Source of the DNA: Chryseobacterium aureum
Lineage (GTDB): Bacteria; Bacteroidota; Bacteroidia; Flavobacteriales; Weeksellaceae
Direction of reading: 5' to 3'
Length of the DNA: 64,000 bases
NCBI RefSeq assembly: GCF_003971235.1
Contig: NZ_CP034661.1
Coordinates: forward strand, 2,666,001 to 2,730,000
Under the pieces are notes generated by a model. The model made no database searches, had not been told where the DNA came from, and saw nothing but the letters and a program-made list of their open reading frames with translations. The position numbers were made by a program, and so were the translations under genes. Below, in pieces: positions 18,684 to 26,548 of this stretch (the first letter of the stretch is position 1; each line of letters starts with the position of its first letter).

Positions 18684-19046
18684 ATGAAAAAAATAATCTC
18701 TACTATTTTTCTATTTGGAATGGTACTGTCCGGCACTATGCTGTCTGCTCAGGAAATGACTCAGGAAAAAATGAAAGCCATTTATTCTGATGATATTGCA
18801 ACATTTAAAAAACATTTTGCACCGGGAGATTACAACAAATGCTTCCTTGTCGGAGATATCCTGTATTCCCCTCTTGGCTTCAGTGTAATGTCTGATAGAA
18901 AGAATATTCTTAAATTCCTTTTGGATAATAAAGCCAATGTTAATAAAAAATGCCAGAACAAAACCCCTCTTGAAGTAGCTGATGAAACCAAAGGCAGCGA
19001 AGAAGTAAAGAAAATTCTGATCGCAAAAGGCGGTAATAGAGATTAA
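18684..19046 (+). CDS. Secreted ankyrin-repeat protein
   Basis: 120 residues with a signal peptide ending in MLSAQ. The mature part has one clear ankyrin unit (SPLGFSVMSDRKNILKFLLDNKANVNKKC) and the start of a second (NKTPLEVADETKGSEEVKKILIAKGG). Ankyrin repeats bind other proteins. The signal peptide places it in the periplasm or outside the cell. It is monocistronic with a strong terminator. Partner and role are unknown. Confidence 0.75.
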   Translation: MKKIISTIFLFGMVLSGTMLSAQEMTQEKMKAIYSDDIATFKKHFAPGDYNKCFLVGDILYSPLGFSVMSDRKNILKFLLDNKANVNKKCQNKTPLEVADETKGSEEVKKILIAKGGNRD

Positions 19047-19067
19047 AAAATCTGAAAACAAGATATG

Positions 19068-19092
19068 AAACTTCCGAAAGGAAGTTTTTTTT
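19068..19092 (+). terminator. Terminator after the ankyrin gene
   Basis: An AAACTTCC/GGAAGTTT stem with a GAAA tetraloop and a long T-run. Confidence 0.88.
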
Positions 19093-19115
19093 ATTTATAA
19101 AACCTGCAAAAATCT

Positions 19116-19123
19116 TATCTTTG
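19116..19123 (+). promoter_or_regulatory. TAnnTTTG -7 box of aspS
   Basis: TATCTTTG, 60 bases before the ATG at 19184. The leader between them contains AAGGTTCGGAATTGAACCTT, an inverted repeat (AAGGTTC/GAACCTT) of unknown meaning. Confidence 0.5.
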
Positions 19124-19183
19124 CCAACGAAAAATTCAAGGTTCGGAATTGAACCTTAAACATTGAACTTTAAACAAATAATT

Positions 19184-20938
19184 ATGTTTCGATCACACAC
19201 CAACGGAGAGCTATCTCTGAAAAATCTGAATGAAGAAGTTACACTATCAGGATGGGTACAGACTATCCGTGATAAAGGATTTATGATTTGGGTAGATCTT
19301 CGAGATCGTTACGGAATTACTCAGCTGGTTTTTGACCAGGACCGCTCTTCTGCGCAATTGATGGAAGAAGCTAAAAAACTGGGCCGTGAATTTGTGATTC
19401 AGGCTACCGGAAGAGTTATTGAAAGAGTAAGCAAAAACCCTAATATTCCAACCGGGGAAATTGAAATTCTGGTAGAAAAACTGACTATTCTAAATGCTTC
19501 AATTCTTCCTCCTTTCGAAATCGAAGATAAACTCGATGTAAGCGAGGAATTAAGAATGAAATACCGCTATCTGGATATCAGAAGAAATCCGGTAAAAGAT
19601 AAACTGATCTTCCGTCACAGAATGGCGCAAAAAGTAAGAAATTATTTATCTGAGGAAGGTTTCATTGAAGTGGAAACTCCTGTTTTGATCAAGTCTACTC
19701 CGGAAGGTGCAAGAGACTTCGTAGTACCAAGCAGAATGAATCCGGGACAGTTTTATGCATTACCACAGTCTCCACAGACTTTCAAACAGCTTTTGATGGT
19801 AGGTGGAATGGATAAATATTTCCAGATTGTAAAATGTTTCCGTGATGAGGATTTAAGAGCAGACAGACAGCCTGAATTTACACAAATCGACTGTGAGATG
19901 GCTTTTGTAGAGCAGGAAGACGTTATGAACGTATTCGAAGGAATGACCAAAACGCTTATAAAAGATATTACAGGTCAGGAATTCGGAAATTTCCCGAGAA
20001 TGACATTCGCAGACGCGATGAAAACCTACGGGAATGACAAACCGGATATCCGTTTCGGAATGAAGTTCGTAGAACTGAATGAGCTGGTAAAAGGAAAAGA
20101 CTTTAAGATTTTTGATGATGCAGAATTAGTTGTAGGAATCAACGTAGAAGGATGCGCAGAATATACAAGAAAGCAGATCGATGAACTTGTTGATTGGGTA
20201 AAACGCCCTCAGATCGGAGCTTCCGGAATGGTTTGGGTAAAATTCCAGAATGACGGAGTGAAAACCTCATCGGTAAACAAATTCTACAGTGAGGAAGATT
20301 TAGCAAAAATCATCGAAAAATTCGGAGCAAAAGAAGGAGACTTAATGCTCATTCTTTCCGGAAACGAAAATAAAGTGAGAGCTCAGCTTTCCGCCTTGAG
20401 AATGGAGCTTGGAAACCGTTTGGGATTAAGAAAAGGAAATGAATTTGCCCCCCTTTGGGTAGTCGACTTCCCTCTTTTGGAATTTGACGAAGAAAGTGGA
20501 CGTTACCATGCGATGCACCACCCTTTCACCTCTCCAAAGCCGGAAGATATCCACTTACTGGAAACGGATCCGGGAAAGGCAAGAGCCAATTCTTATGATA
20601 TGGTGCTGAACGGAAACGAAATCGGAGGGGGATCTATCAGGATTTTCGATAGAGATCTTCAGTCTAAAATGTTTGATTTATTAGGATTTACCAGAGAAGA
20701 AGCAGAAGCTCAGTTTGGATTCCTGATGAATGCCTTCAAATACGGAGCTCCGCCACATGGTGGACTGGCATTCGGATTTGACCGTTTGGTGGCTATTCTT
20801 GACGGAAACGAAGTGATCAGGGATTATATCGCTTTCCCTAAGAACAATTCCGGAAGAGATGTAATGATTGATGCACCTGCTTCGATTGCCGATGCACAGC
20901 TCGATGAATTAGAATTACAATTGAACTTAAAAGCATAA
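19184..20938 (+). CDS. aspS: Aspartyl-tRNA synthetase
   Basis: 584 residues from [14 protein letters not shown]; the in-frame start seven codons earlier is outside the family's usual N-terminus. The OB-fold anticodon domain (1-110) is followed by class II motifs ([18 protein letters not shown], and [11 protein letters not shown] near the end) and the bacterial GAD insertion (about 280-410). It charges tRNA-Asp with aspartate. The bacterial insertion marks the discriminating or dual type; the window does not tell which. The last 35 codons and the terminator occur again, decayed, at 22799-22936. Confidence 0.95.
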   Translation: MFRSHTNGELSLKNLNEEVTLSGWVQTIRDKGFMIWVDLRDRYGITQLVFDQDRSSAQLMEEAKKLGREFVIQATGRVIERVSKNPNIPTGEIEILVEKLTILNASILPPFEIEDKLDVSEELRMKYRYLDIRRNPVKDKLIFRHRMAQKVRNYLSEEGFIEVETPVLIKSTPEGARDFVVPSRMNPGQFYALPQSPQTFKQLLMVGGMDKYFQIVKCFRDEDLRADRQPEFTQIDCEMAFVEQEDVMNVFEGMTKTLIKDITGQEFGNFPRMTFADAMKTYGNDKPDIRFGMKFVELNELVKGKDFKIFDDAELVVGINVEGCAEYTRKQIDELVDWVKRPQIGASGMVWVKFQNDGVKTSSVNKFYSEEDLAKIIEKFGAKEGDLMLILSGNENKVRAQLSALRMELGNRLGLRKGNEFAPLWVVDFPLLEFDEESGRYHAMHHPFTSPKPEDIHLLETDPGKARANSYDMVLNGNEIGGGSIRIFDRDLQSKMFDLLGFTREEAEAQFGFLMNAFKYGAPPHGGLAFGFDRLVAILDGNEVIRDYIAFPKNNSGRDVMIDAPASIADAQLDELELQLNLKA

Positions 20939-20942
20939 ATGT

Positions 20943-20970
20943 AAAGCGGGGTGTTTGTCCCGCTTTTTTT
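20943..20970 (+). terminator. aspS terminator
   Basis: An AAGCGGG/CCCGCTT stem with an 8-base loop and a T-run, five bases after the stop. A near copy lies at 22910-22936. Confidence 0.88.
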
Positions 20971-21435
20971 ATATCCTACTATCTGGGGTACTTAACATAC
21001 CAACACTTTATACCGACAATATTGTTTATAAGACAATATTCATAAAATAACAGCATTTACAATTCACATCATTGTAAACCCCTTCATATTTTATTAATTT
21101 ATTAATTAAACAGTATTTAACATAGAAAAATATACAATCTCAATTACTATATCAATAATTTGTGAAATAATTAAATTTGAAATTTTATAGTAAAAAATTA
21201 AATACTATACGTTAATTAACGAAATTAATACACAAATTAATCAAATACACAATAAAACAATCAATATATTATGTTATATTCAAATATAACATAATATCAA
21301 TATATTTACAGCACACAGCCGGGTTATAATGAAGATTGAATTAAATTAAGCATTCCCTTATTTTAATCTTTTGCGCAGGATCATAATACAGCTGTTCATA
21401 TTGTACACCTGATCACCCAACCAAAATTAAATATT
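20971..21435. other. Very AT-rich non-coding stretch before the astacin gene
   Basis: 465 bases without a gene, clearly richer in A and T than the flanking coding DNA. It contains GACAATATTGTTTATAAGAC-like repeats near 21017-21050 and a 15-bp perfect inverted repeat at 21266-21297. No TAnnTTTG box at a convincing place could be assigned to the astacin gene. Confidence 0.6.
21266..21297. promoter_or_regulatory. Perfect 15-bp palindrome with 2-base centre
   Basis: ATATTATGTTATATT, then CA, then AATATAACATAATAT. It is 139 bases before the astacin ATG. Its symmetry suits a dimeric DNA-binding protein; it could also form a hairpin. It has no T-run placed for termination. Confidence 0.55.
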
Positions 21436-22767
21436 ATGAAAAGTAAACTATTGCTCTTATCGGGATGCCTTGTTCTGGCCCTGAATTCATGCAGGTCGGA
21501 TATTGAAAATGCACCAGCTGATTCAATAGATCCTATCACTACAAACTTAAATAATGCAAAAATTCACAAATTATTAATTGACGGAAAATACACGTACGTC
21601 AATGAAATAAATGGAGAATATTTTTATGCGGAAGATATTACGATCAGCCCGGAACAGTTTAATATATTAAAGGGAAAGGCTGATTCCGGAACATCAACAG
21701 CTGATAAAAGCACCATTGTAAGCTCATTTATTAAAACATGGCCGGATGCAAAAGTCTATTATACGTTACCCAGCCAGGGAAGTCTGAGCACTCAGAATTA
21801 CAACACATTCCTTACCAATATCAACAAAGCGTTTGATTTAATTTCCTCTAAAACCAATGTTCAGTTTATTGAACGCACCAATCAGACAGAATATATCACC
21901 TTCACTTATACCACTGGCAACAGTTCACCGCTTGGCTGGCAAAAAAACAGAGTTAACGGTATTAAAATTTATAACATCACCTATCCCGCCATTATTGCTC
22001 ACGAAATCATGCACTCTATGGGAATCATGCATGAGCAGTGCCGCCCGGATAGAGATCAGTACATTATTGTGGATGTAAACAAAGCCGTAGAAGGAAGCCG
22101 TCATAACTTCAATCTTTATAATGACTATGCAGGACACGGTGCGTTTGATTTCGGATCAGTGATGATGTATCAGTCTACAGACTTTGCTATAGATGCAAGT
22201 CAACCTGTAATGACTAAGCTGGATGGTTCTACCTTTACCAAGCAGCGAACAGGCCTGTCTGCCGGTGATTATGCCGGAATCAATCATCTGTATGGTCCTG
22301 TGAATGCCTCTTCTGCTGTCAACGGAACGTATACACTGACAACAGCTTTAGCAACTGATAAAAACCTGGATATATCCGGAAGTGCTACTACAGACGGCAC
22401 CAGCGTAATTCTGTATTCAGCTTCTACAGGAAACAACCAGAAGTTTACATTCAGTAAATCTGATCACGGATATTATATCATCAAATCTATATTAGATCCT
22501 ACGAAGGTGTTAACCGTGAAAGGGAGCGGAACTGTAAATGGAACAGCAGTTGAATTAAGAACCGATTCCGGTACGGATGCCCAGAAATGGCTACTGTTCA
22601 ATCTGGGGAATAATGGTTTTGGATTCGCCCCTAAGAATGCACCAGCACTGAGATTAGAGGTGAAAAATGGCTCTACAGCCAATCTTACCCCTATTGTCAT
22701 TGGCACTACAGACCAAACGGTTCAGCCTTCCACAAAACAACGCTTTATCCTTACAAAAGTTAATTAA
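21436..22767 (+). CDS. Astacin-type (flavastacin-like) metalloprotease with ricin-type lectin domain
   Basis: 443 residues. Lipobox-like LALNSC puts cysteine 19 at the mature N-terminus. After a short prodomain the M12A domain has H189-E-I-M-H193 and H199-E200 (HExxHxxGxxHE) and the Met-turn S241-V-M-M-Y245. The last 150 residues form a ricin-type beta-trefoil (QKFTFS, QKWLLF repeats). It resembles flavastacin, an Asp-specific astacin relative described from Elizabethkingia meningoseptica. It likely cleaves proteins or glycoproteins outside the cell. It lies between aspS and a decayed copy of the aspS 3' end, in AT-rich DNA, suggesting insertion. Confidence 0.88.
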   Translation: MKSKLLLLSGCLVLALNSCRSDIENAPADSIDPITTNLNNAKIHKLLIDGKYTYVNEINGEYFYAEDITISPEQFNILKGKADSGTSTADKSTIVSSFIKTWPDAKVYYTLPSQGSLSTQNYNTFLTNINKAFDLISSKTNVQFIERTNQTEYITFTYTTGNSSPLGWQKNRVNGIKIYNITYPAIIAHEIMHSMGIMHEQCRPDRDQYIIVDVNKAVEGSRHNFNLYNDYAGHGAFDFGSVMMYQSTDFAIDASQPVMTKLDGSTFTKQRTGLSAGDYAGINHLYGPVNASSAVNGTYTLTTALATDKNLDISGSATTDGTSVILYSASTGNNQKFTFSKSDHGYYIIKSILDPTKVLTVKGSGTVNGTAVELRTDSGTDAQKWLLFNLGNNGFGFAPKNAPALRLEVKNGSTANLTPIVIGTTDQTVQPSTKQRFILTKVN

Positions 22768-22798
22768 ATTTTTCACACAAATAAAAGGTTAGAAAATA

Positions 22799-22936
22799 AA
22801 CTTTCTAAGAACAATTCAGGACGATCTGTAATGATTGAGGCGCCTGCTCCTTTAAGAGGGCACACAGCTTGCCGAAATGGAATTACAATTGAATTTAAAA
22901 GCATACATTAGCGGGGTATTTGCCCCGCTTTTTTTA
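22799..22936 (+). pseudogene. Decayed duplicate of the aspS 3' end and terminator
   Basis: Aligned by eye with 20832-20973. Shared blocks in the same order include CTAAGAACAATTC, TGTAATGATTGA, GAATTACAATTGAA and TTAAAAGCATA, then an AGCGGGG...CCCCGCT hairpin with T-run. The first codons still read LSKNNSGRSVMIEAPAP against [17 protein letters not shown] in AspS; a one-base indel then breaks the frame. No start codon or 5' part of aspS is present, so it is a fragment and not a gene. Confidence 0.88.
22910..22936 (+). terminator. Terminator copy in the aspS remnant
   Basis: AGCGGGG/CCCCGCT with loop TATTTG and a T-run. The loop differs from that of the aspS terminator but compensating changes keep the stem, so it may still end transcription of the astacin gene. 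Confidence 0.8.
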
Positions 22937-22959
22937 TATTTAAATAGAAAATTCAACAG

Positions 22960-23274
22960 ATGAATAGATCAGAGGAAAAAACGAGTAATCCGCGCCCTAA
23001 AAGCAAAAAATGGACGCCATGGACCCTTGCAATGACCATCATTGGATTGGTTGGCCTTTTTTCCTTATTTCACGGAATTGGCTATTCAAAATATAAAGAT
23101 AGTTTAGATTTTAAAGCAGGTTATTTTCTCATCGGAATTCTTATTCTTGCTCCTTTTTATTACTATATTCATTCTATTATTGAAAGTGAAAAAGGATTTC
23201 CACTGGACAATTTCAATAAAGATCTGATCACTCAGGATATAAAACGGTACAAAATCTATGGCCATGTAGATTGA
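22960..23274 (+). CDS. Small two-helix membrane protein, unknown
   Basis: 104 residues. A basic N-terminus (RPKSKKW) precedes two membrane helices (about 24-43 and 52-70). The rest is a charged tail ending KRYKIYGHVD. Not recognised. The stop overlaps a possible TTG start of the next ORF (TTGA), so they may be translated together. It lies 24 bases after the aspS-remnant terminator. It could also be the N-terminal half of a gene split by a frame change, but no slippery sequence is seen at the junction. Confidence 0.55.
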   Translation: MNRSEEKTSNPRPKSKKWTPWTLAMTIIGLVGLFSLFHGIGYSKYKDSLDFKAGYFLIGILILAPFYYYIHSIIESEKGFPLDNFNKDLITQDIKRYKIYGHVD

Positions 23275-23564
23275 GAAACGCTGTGATAGAAAATTTTGTT
23301 TTTGGTGCAGGAAAAGAACAAAATGATTATGTCTATATTTCGTACAACAAAACAGGTATTGAATTTATAAAAACCAAAATCACTGTAGAATACACAGAAG
23401 AAAACTCTATCTGCCGATTACTTACAGCATATACCAATATTGATACAATAACTTTAAAAGAAATTTTCAAGAACCAGTACTCATCAGCAACGGTATACTT
23501 TGACAAATATATTCCCGGAAATTATTATCTTGATCTGGAGTTCCTGCAAAACTGGAAAAAATAA
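23271..23564 (+). CDS. Small protein of unknown function, non-ATG start
   Basis: 97 residues from TTG at 23271, or 93 from the in-frame GTG at 23283; there is no ATG in the first part. It is soluble and beta-rich, with repeated Y-I-S-Y and TVEYTEEN-like stretches. Not recognised. It is one base out of frame with the upstream ORF, overlaps its stop and ends at a strong terminator, so the two are one unit. Confidence 0.5.
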   Translation: MRNAVIENFVFGAGKEQNDYVYISYNKTGIEFIKTKITVEYTEENSICRLLTAYTNIDTITLKEIFKNQYSSATVYFDKYIPGNYYLDLEFLQNWKK

Positions 23565-23590
23565 AAGCGGAAACCCAGTTCCGCTTTTTT
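23563..23590. terminator. Bidirectional terminator between the small-protein unit and purA
   Basis: An AAAAGCGGAA/TTCCGCTTTT stem around ACCCAG; T-runs on both strands. It serves the plus-strand ORF ending at 23564 and purA ending at 23603. Confidence 0.88.
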
Positions 23591-23602
23591 ATCGGTAAAA
23601 AA

Positions 23603-24874
23603 TTATCTCATTTTTATCATCTGCTCCCTTCCGGGACCCGTCGAAAGATAAGCCACCGGAATCTCTAATTCTGCTTCCAGAAATGATAGAAACTCATTCA
23701 CTTCTTTTGGCAGCTCTGCAGGATTTTTCATCACTGAGAAATCAGCATTCCAGCCCTCCATCCTTTTCAATACAGGCTTAGCATTTTCAGGCAGTGTTGC
23801 AGCAATGGTTTCCATAGTTCCATCTTCCAATTCATAGTGGGTACAAACCGCCACTGATTTCAAGCCGCCCAAAACATCTGCTTTAGTCAGAACCAGCTGA
23901 GTAACGCCGTTGATCATTACCGCATACCTTAAGGCAGGCAGATCAAGCCATCCTATTCTTCTTGGCCGGCCTGTGTTGGAGCCAAATTCATTCCCTTTTA
24001 TTCTGAGATCATCCCCAAATTCATCTAAAAGTTCCGTTGGAAACGCACCATTACCCACACGGGTACAGTACGCTTTCGCTATTCCGTAAATTTCACCGAT
24101 CTTTTTCGGTGAAACGCCTAAGCCGCTGCTCGCACCAGATGCTGTCGTTGAGGATGACGTTACATACGGGTAAGTACCGTGATCAATATCCAGCATCGCT
24201 GCCTGAGATCCTTCTGCCAAAACTTTTTTACCTTCGGACAAAGCTTTGTTAAGATAAATTTCAGTTTCTGTGCAATTGAATTTTTTTAGGAATTCCACCG
24301 CATCAAAAAATTCTTTACTGATTTCTTCTAAAGCAGGGAGAACAATCATTCCCTCTTCTTCCAGCATTTTGTAATCTCTATCAAGAATCTGCTGTGCTCT
24401 GCTTTGAAAATCTGATGAAAATATATCCCCTACCCTCAGGTTCTGTCTTAATATTTTGTTTGAATACGCCTGGGCGATCCCATTCTTTGTTGTTCCGATC
24501 GTGGTATACCCGGGACTTTGTTCCATAAAAATATCCAAGAGCTTATGCGTTGGCATTACCAGATGGGATTTTCCGGAAATAATAATACGGTTTTCCGGCT
24601 GAACGGTGTCATCAAATATCTGAAGATTCAGAATTTCTTTTTTAAAGCTTACAGGATCCAGAACCGTTCCCGTTCCGATCACATTCTGCACCCTATCCAT
24701 AAAGATCCCCGAAGGAATCATTTTAAGCGTAATTCTGCGTCCATTTCTTTCAATACTGTGCCCAGCATTAGATCCGCCGTTAAAACGGGCTGTAATGTCG
24801 TAATTTTCACTGATCAGATCAATAAACTTTCCTTTTCCTTCATCACCCCATTGTAGTCCTAATACAATATCCAT
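23603..24874 (-). CDS. purA: Adenylosuccinate synthetase
   Basis: 423 residues. The P-loop QWGDEGKGK holds the catalytic aspartate, and NAGHS holds the catalytic histidine, though most relatives read NAGHT. Other marks are GTGTVLDP, GSQAAMLDIDHGTYPYVTSS and GRPRRIGWLD. It joins aspartate to IMP with GTP, the first step from IMP to AMP. It is not with other pur genes; the sequence is somewhat unlike the purA I would expect as the main copy in this group, so it may be a second paralogue (inference). Its promoter shares an operator-like box with the neighbouring Crp gene. Confidence 0.9.
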   Translation of the reverse strand: MDIVLGLQWGDEGKGKFIDLISENYDITARFNGGSNAGHSIERNGRRITLKMIPSGIFMDRVQNVIGTGTVLDPVSFKKEILNLQIFDDTVQPENRIIISGKSHLVMPTHKLLDIFMEQSPGYTTIGTTKNGIAQAYSNKILRQNLRVGDIFSSDFQSRAQQILDRDYKMLEEEGMIVLPALEEISKEFFDAVEFLKKFNCTETEIYLNKALSEGKKVLAEGSQAAMLDIDHGTYPYVTSSSTTASGASSGLGVSPKKIGEIYGIAKAYCTRVGNGAFPTELLDEFGDDLRIKGNEFGSNTGRPRRIGWLDLPALRYAVMINGVTQLVLTKADVLGGLKSVAVCTHYELEDGTMETIAATLPENAKPVLKRMEGWNADFSVMKNPAELPKEVNEFLSFLEAELEIPVAYLSTGPGREQMIKMR

Positions 24875-24898
24875 ATCCGTACTTTAAATTTTATGGAG

Positions 24899-24942
24899 CA
24901 AAGCTATGACAGTCAACGGGAAAGGCCATTGTCATTTGGCAA
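24899..24942 (-). promoter_or_regulatory. purA promoter with Fnr-like box
   Basis: On the minus strand: TTGCCAAATGACAA (24942-24929), three bases TGG, 19 bases, then the -7 box TAGCTTTG (24906-24899). The 14-base box is a near palindrome of the 5-4-5 form used by Crp/Fnr proteins. The same box and spacing occur before the Crp gene. Confidence 0.65.
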
Positions 24943-25007
24943 AAAGGAAACTCAACCGTAAAATGTAAAAAGTATTAGTGATTAAAAGCTATCATTGACC
25001 GATCATC

Positions 25008-25035
25008 ATTTATCATTTATCATTTATCATTTATC
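25008..25035. repeat. Tandem 7-bp repeat (ATTTATC) x4
   Basis: Four exact units in the gap between the Crp-gene stop and the purA promoter. No coding role; repeat number may vary between strains. Confidence 0.8.
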
Positions 25036-25045
25036 AAAAATAATT

Positions 25046-25615
25046 CTAGACTATATTTCTTCTGATTCTACTCAATGAAGAAGGCGTAACCCCAAGATAG
25101 GAAGCCAGCATAGACTGCGGTACCCTGTTGGCAAGTCCCGGATAATGATTTAAAAAATGGATATAACGTGATTTCGCATCCTGATTCAGCATAATACTGG
25201 CCACCTTCAGTTTATTCTCAACCACAAAGACATGAATTCTGGCAAATAAAACCGGCCAGACCGCTATTTTTTGCTCAAGGATTTTAAAATGCTTAAGATC
25301 TATTACCAGCACCACAGCATCAGTAATGGCCTCAATATCTTCATGTGCCGGCAGTTGGTCAGTAAACCCCTGAAAATCTCCGATAAATCTGCCTTCATAG
25401 ATAAAATAGCGGGTAAAATCATCCCCCTGCTTGTTATAGTATAAAGACCGGAAAACGCCTTCCTTTACAAACGCAATTCTTTGGCTCACTTTTCCCGCCT
25501 CTACAAAAGGTTCTCCTTTTTTTACAGTGATTTCCTGAATGCCTTCAGCAATCAGAAGTTCATCCTGAGGATTCAGTGTCCCGAATTTCTTGATATAAGT
25601 AAAAAGCTCTTCCAT
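25046..25615 (-). CDS. Crp/Fnr-family transcription regulator
   Basis: 189 residues. A cyclic-nucleotide-binding-type beta-roll (about 1-115, with GEPFVEAGKVSQRIAFVKEG) leads through a long helix to a short winged-helix domain with MLASYLGVTPSSLSRIRR as the recognition helix. There are no cysteines for an iron-sulfur cluster, so it is not an oxygen-sensing Fnr. The ligand is unknown. It lies between purA and the divergent ku-ligD operon. Its own promoter carries an Fnr-like palindrome also present at purA, which suggests autoregulation and control of purA, perhaps also of ku. Confidence 0.85.
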   Translation of the reverse strand: MEELFTYIKKFGTLNPQDELLIAEGIQEITVKKGEPFVEAGKVSQRIAFVKEGVFRSLYYNKQGDDFTRYFIYEGRFIGDFQGFTDQLPAHEDIEAITDAVVLVIDLKHFKILEQKIAVWPVLFARIHVFVVENKLKVASIMLNQDAKSRYIHFLNHYPGLANRVPQSMLASYLGVTPSSLSRIRRNIV

Positions 25616-25646
25616 ATTTCCTTTATCACCACAGATTGCGGAAATA

Positions 25647-25690
25647 TAAAGATATAAAAGTCAGCGCTAAAAACAATTGTCATTTGGCAA
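25647..25690 (-). promoter_or_regulatory. crp-gene promoter with Fnr-like box
   Basis: On the minus strand: TTGCCAAATGACAA (25690-25677), then TTG (25676-25674), 19 bases, then TATCTTTA (25654-25647), close to the -7 consensus. The box abuts the -33 TTG. It also lies 73-86 bases before the ku start on the plus strand. Confidence 0.65.
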
Positions 25691-25762
25691 CAAACATGGC
25701 TAAAGATACCACACAAGCTCCCGGCGGCATGTTAATTGCTTGATTTTTAAAAACGTAAGACA

Positions 25763-26548
25763 ATGAAAGCAATTTGGAACGGCGCCATTGGATTCGGTTT
25801 AGTAAACATTCCCGTAAAAATTTACTCGGCAACAGAAACCACAAAACTGGACCTCGACATGCTTGATAAATCTGATTTTTCGAACATCAGATTTAAAAGA
25901 GTAAACGAAAATACGGGAAAAGAAGTAAAATGGGAAAATATCGTCAAAGGTTATCTCATGGACGACAAATATATCGTTCTGGATGAGGAAGATTACGAAG
26001 CGGCAAGCCCTGAAAAAACAAAAATACTTTCTATTGACCAGTTTGTAAAAGAAACTGAAGTAGACAGTGTATATTTTGAAACCCCTTATTACCTTGAACC
26101 TCAGAAAAACGGGGAAAATGCCTACAGGCTTTTACTGAAAGCCCTTGAAAAAACATCTATGGTAGGCATTGGAACCTTTGTGCTTCGTGACAGCGAAGCC
26201 ATCGGAATGATCCGCCCGTATAATGATGAGATACTGGTGCTGAACCGGCTGAGGTTTGATCAGGAAATCAGAGATTATAAAGATCTTAAAATTCCTGCCC
26301 GAAAAGCTCCGAAACCAGCGGAACTCAAAATGGCTGTAAGCCTTATAGAACAGCTTTCCCAGGAATTTGATCCCGAAATGTATAAGGATACCTACTCTGA
26401 TGAACTGATGAAAATCATCAAACAGAAAGCAAAAGGTAAAAATGTTAAAGCTCAAAAAGCTCAGCCTGCAAAAGAAGGTAAAGTGATTGACCTGATGGCC
26501 CAGTTAAAGGCCAGTCTCAATAGTTCTAAATCCAAATCCGCATCATAA
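25763..26548 (+). CDS. ku: Ku protein of bacterial non-homologous end joining
   Basis: 261 residues. It starts MKAIWNGAIGFGLVNIPVKIY, the standard bacterial Ku opening (WxGxIxFGLVxIPV), with the core beta-barrel DNA ring through about residue 215 and a basic C-terminal tail (KQKAKGKNVKAQKAQPAKEGK) that in relatives binds LigD or DNA. Homodimeric Ku holds double-strand DNA ends for LigD. Its stop overlaps the ATG of the phosphoesterase gene by one base, so ku and both ligD parts form one operon. Confidence 0.95.
   Translation: MKAIWNGAIGFGLVNIPVKIYSATETTKLDLDMLDKSDFSNIRFKRVNENTGKEVKWENIVKGYLMDDKYIVLDEEDYEAASPEKTKILSIDQFVKETEVDSVYFETPYYLEPQKNGENAYRLLLKALEKTSMVGIGTFVLRDSEAIGMIRPYNDEILVLNRLRFDQEIRDYKDLKIPARKAPKPAELKMAVSLIEQLSQEFDPEMYKDTYSDELMKIIKQKAKGKNVKAQKAQPAKEGKVIDLMAQLKASLNSSKSKSAS

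Noticed and set aside
24999..25036. ATTTATC repeats as a CRISPR or phase-variation switch
   Set aside because: Units are 7 bp without spacers, so not CRISPR; they lie between a stop codon and another promoter and do not touch a -7 box or a start codon.
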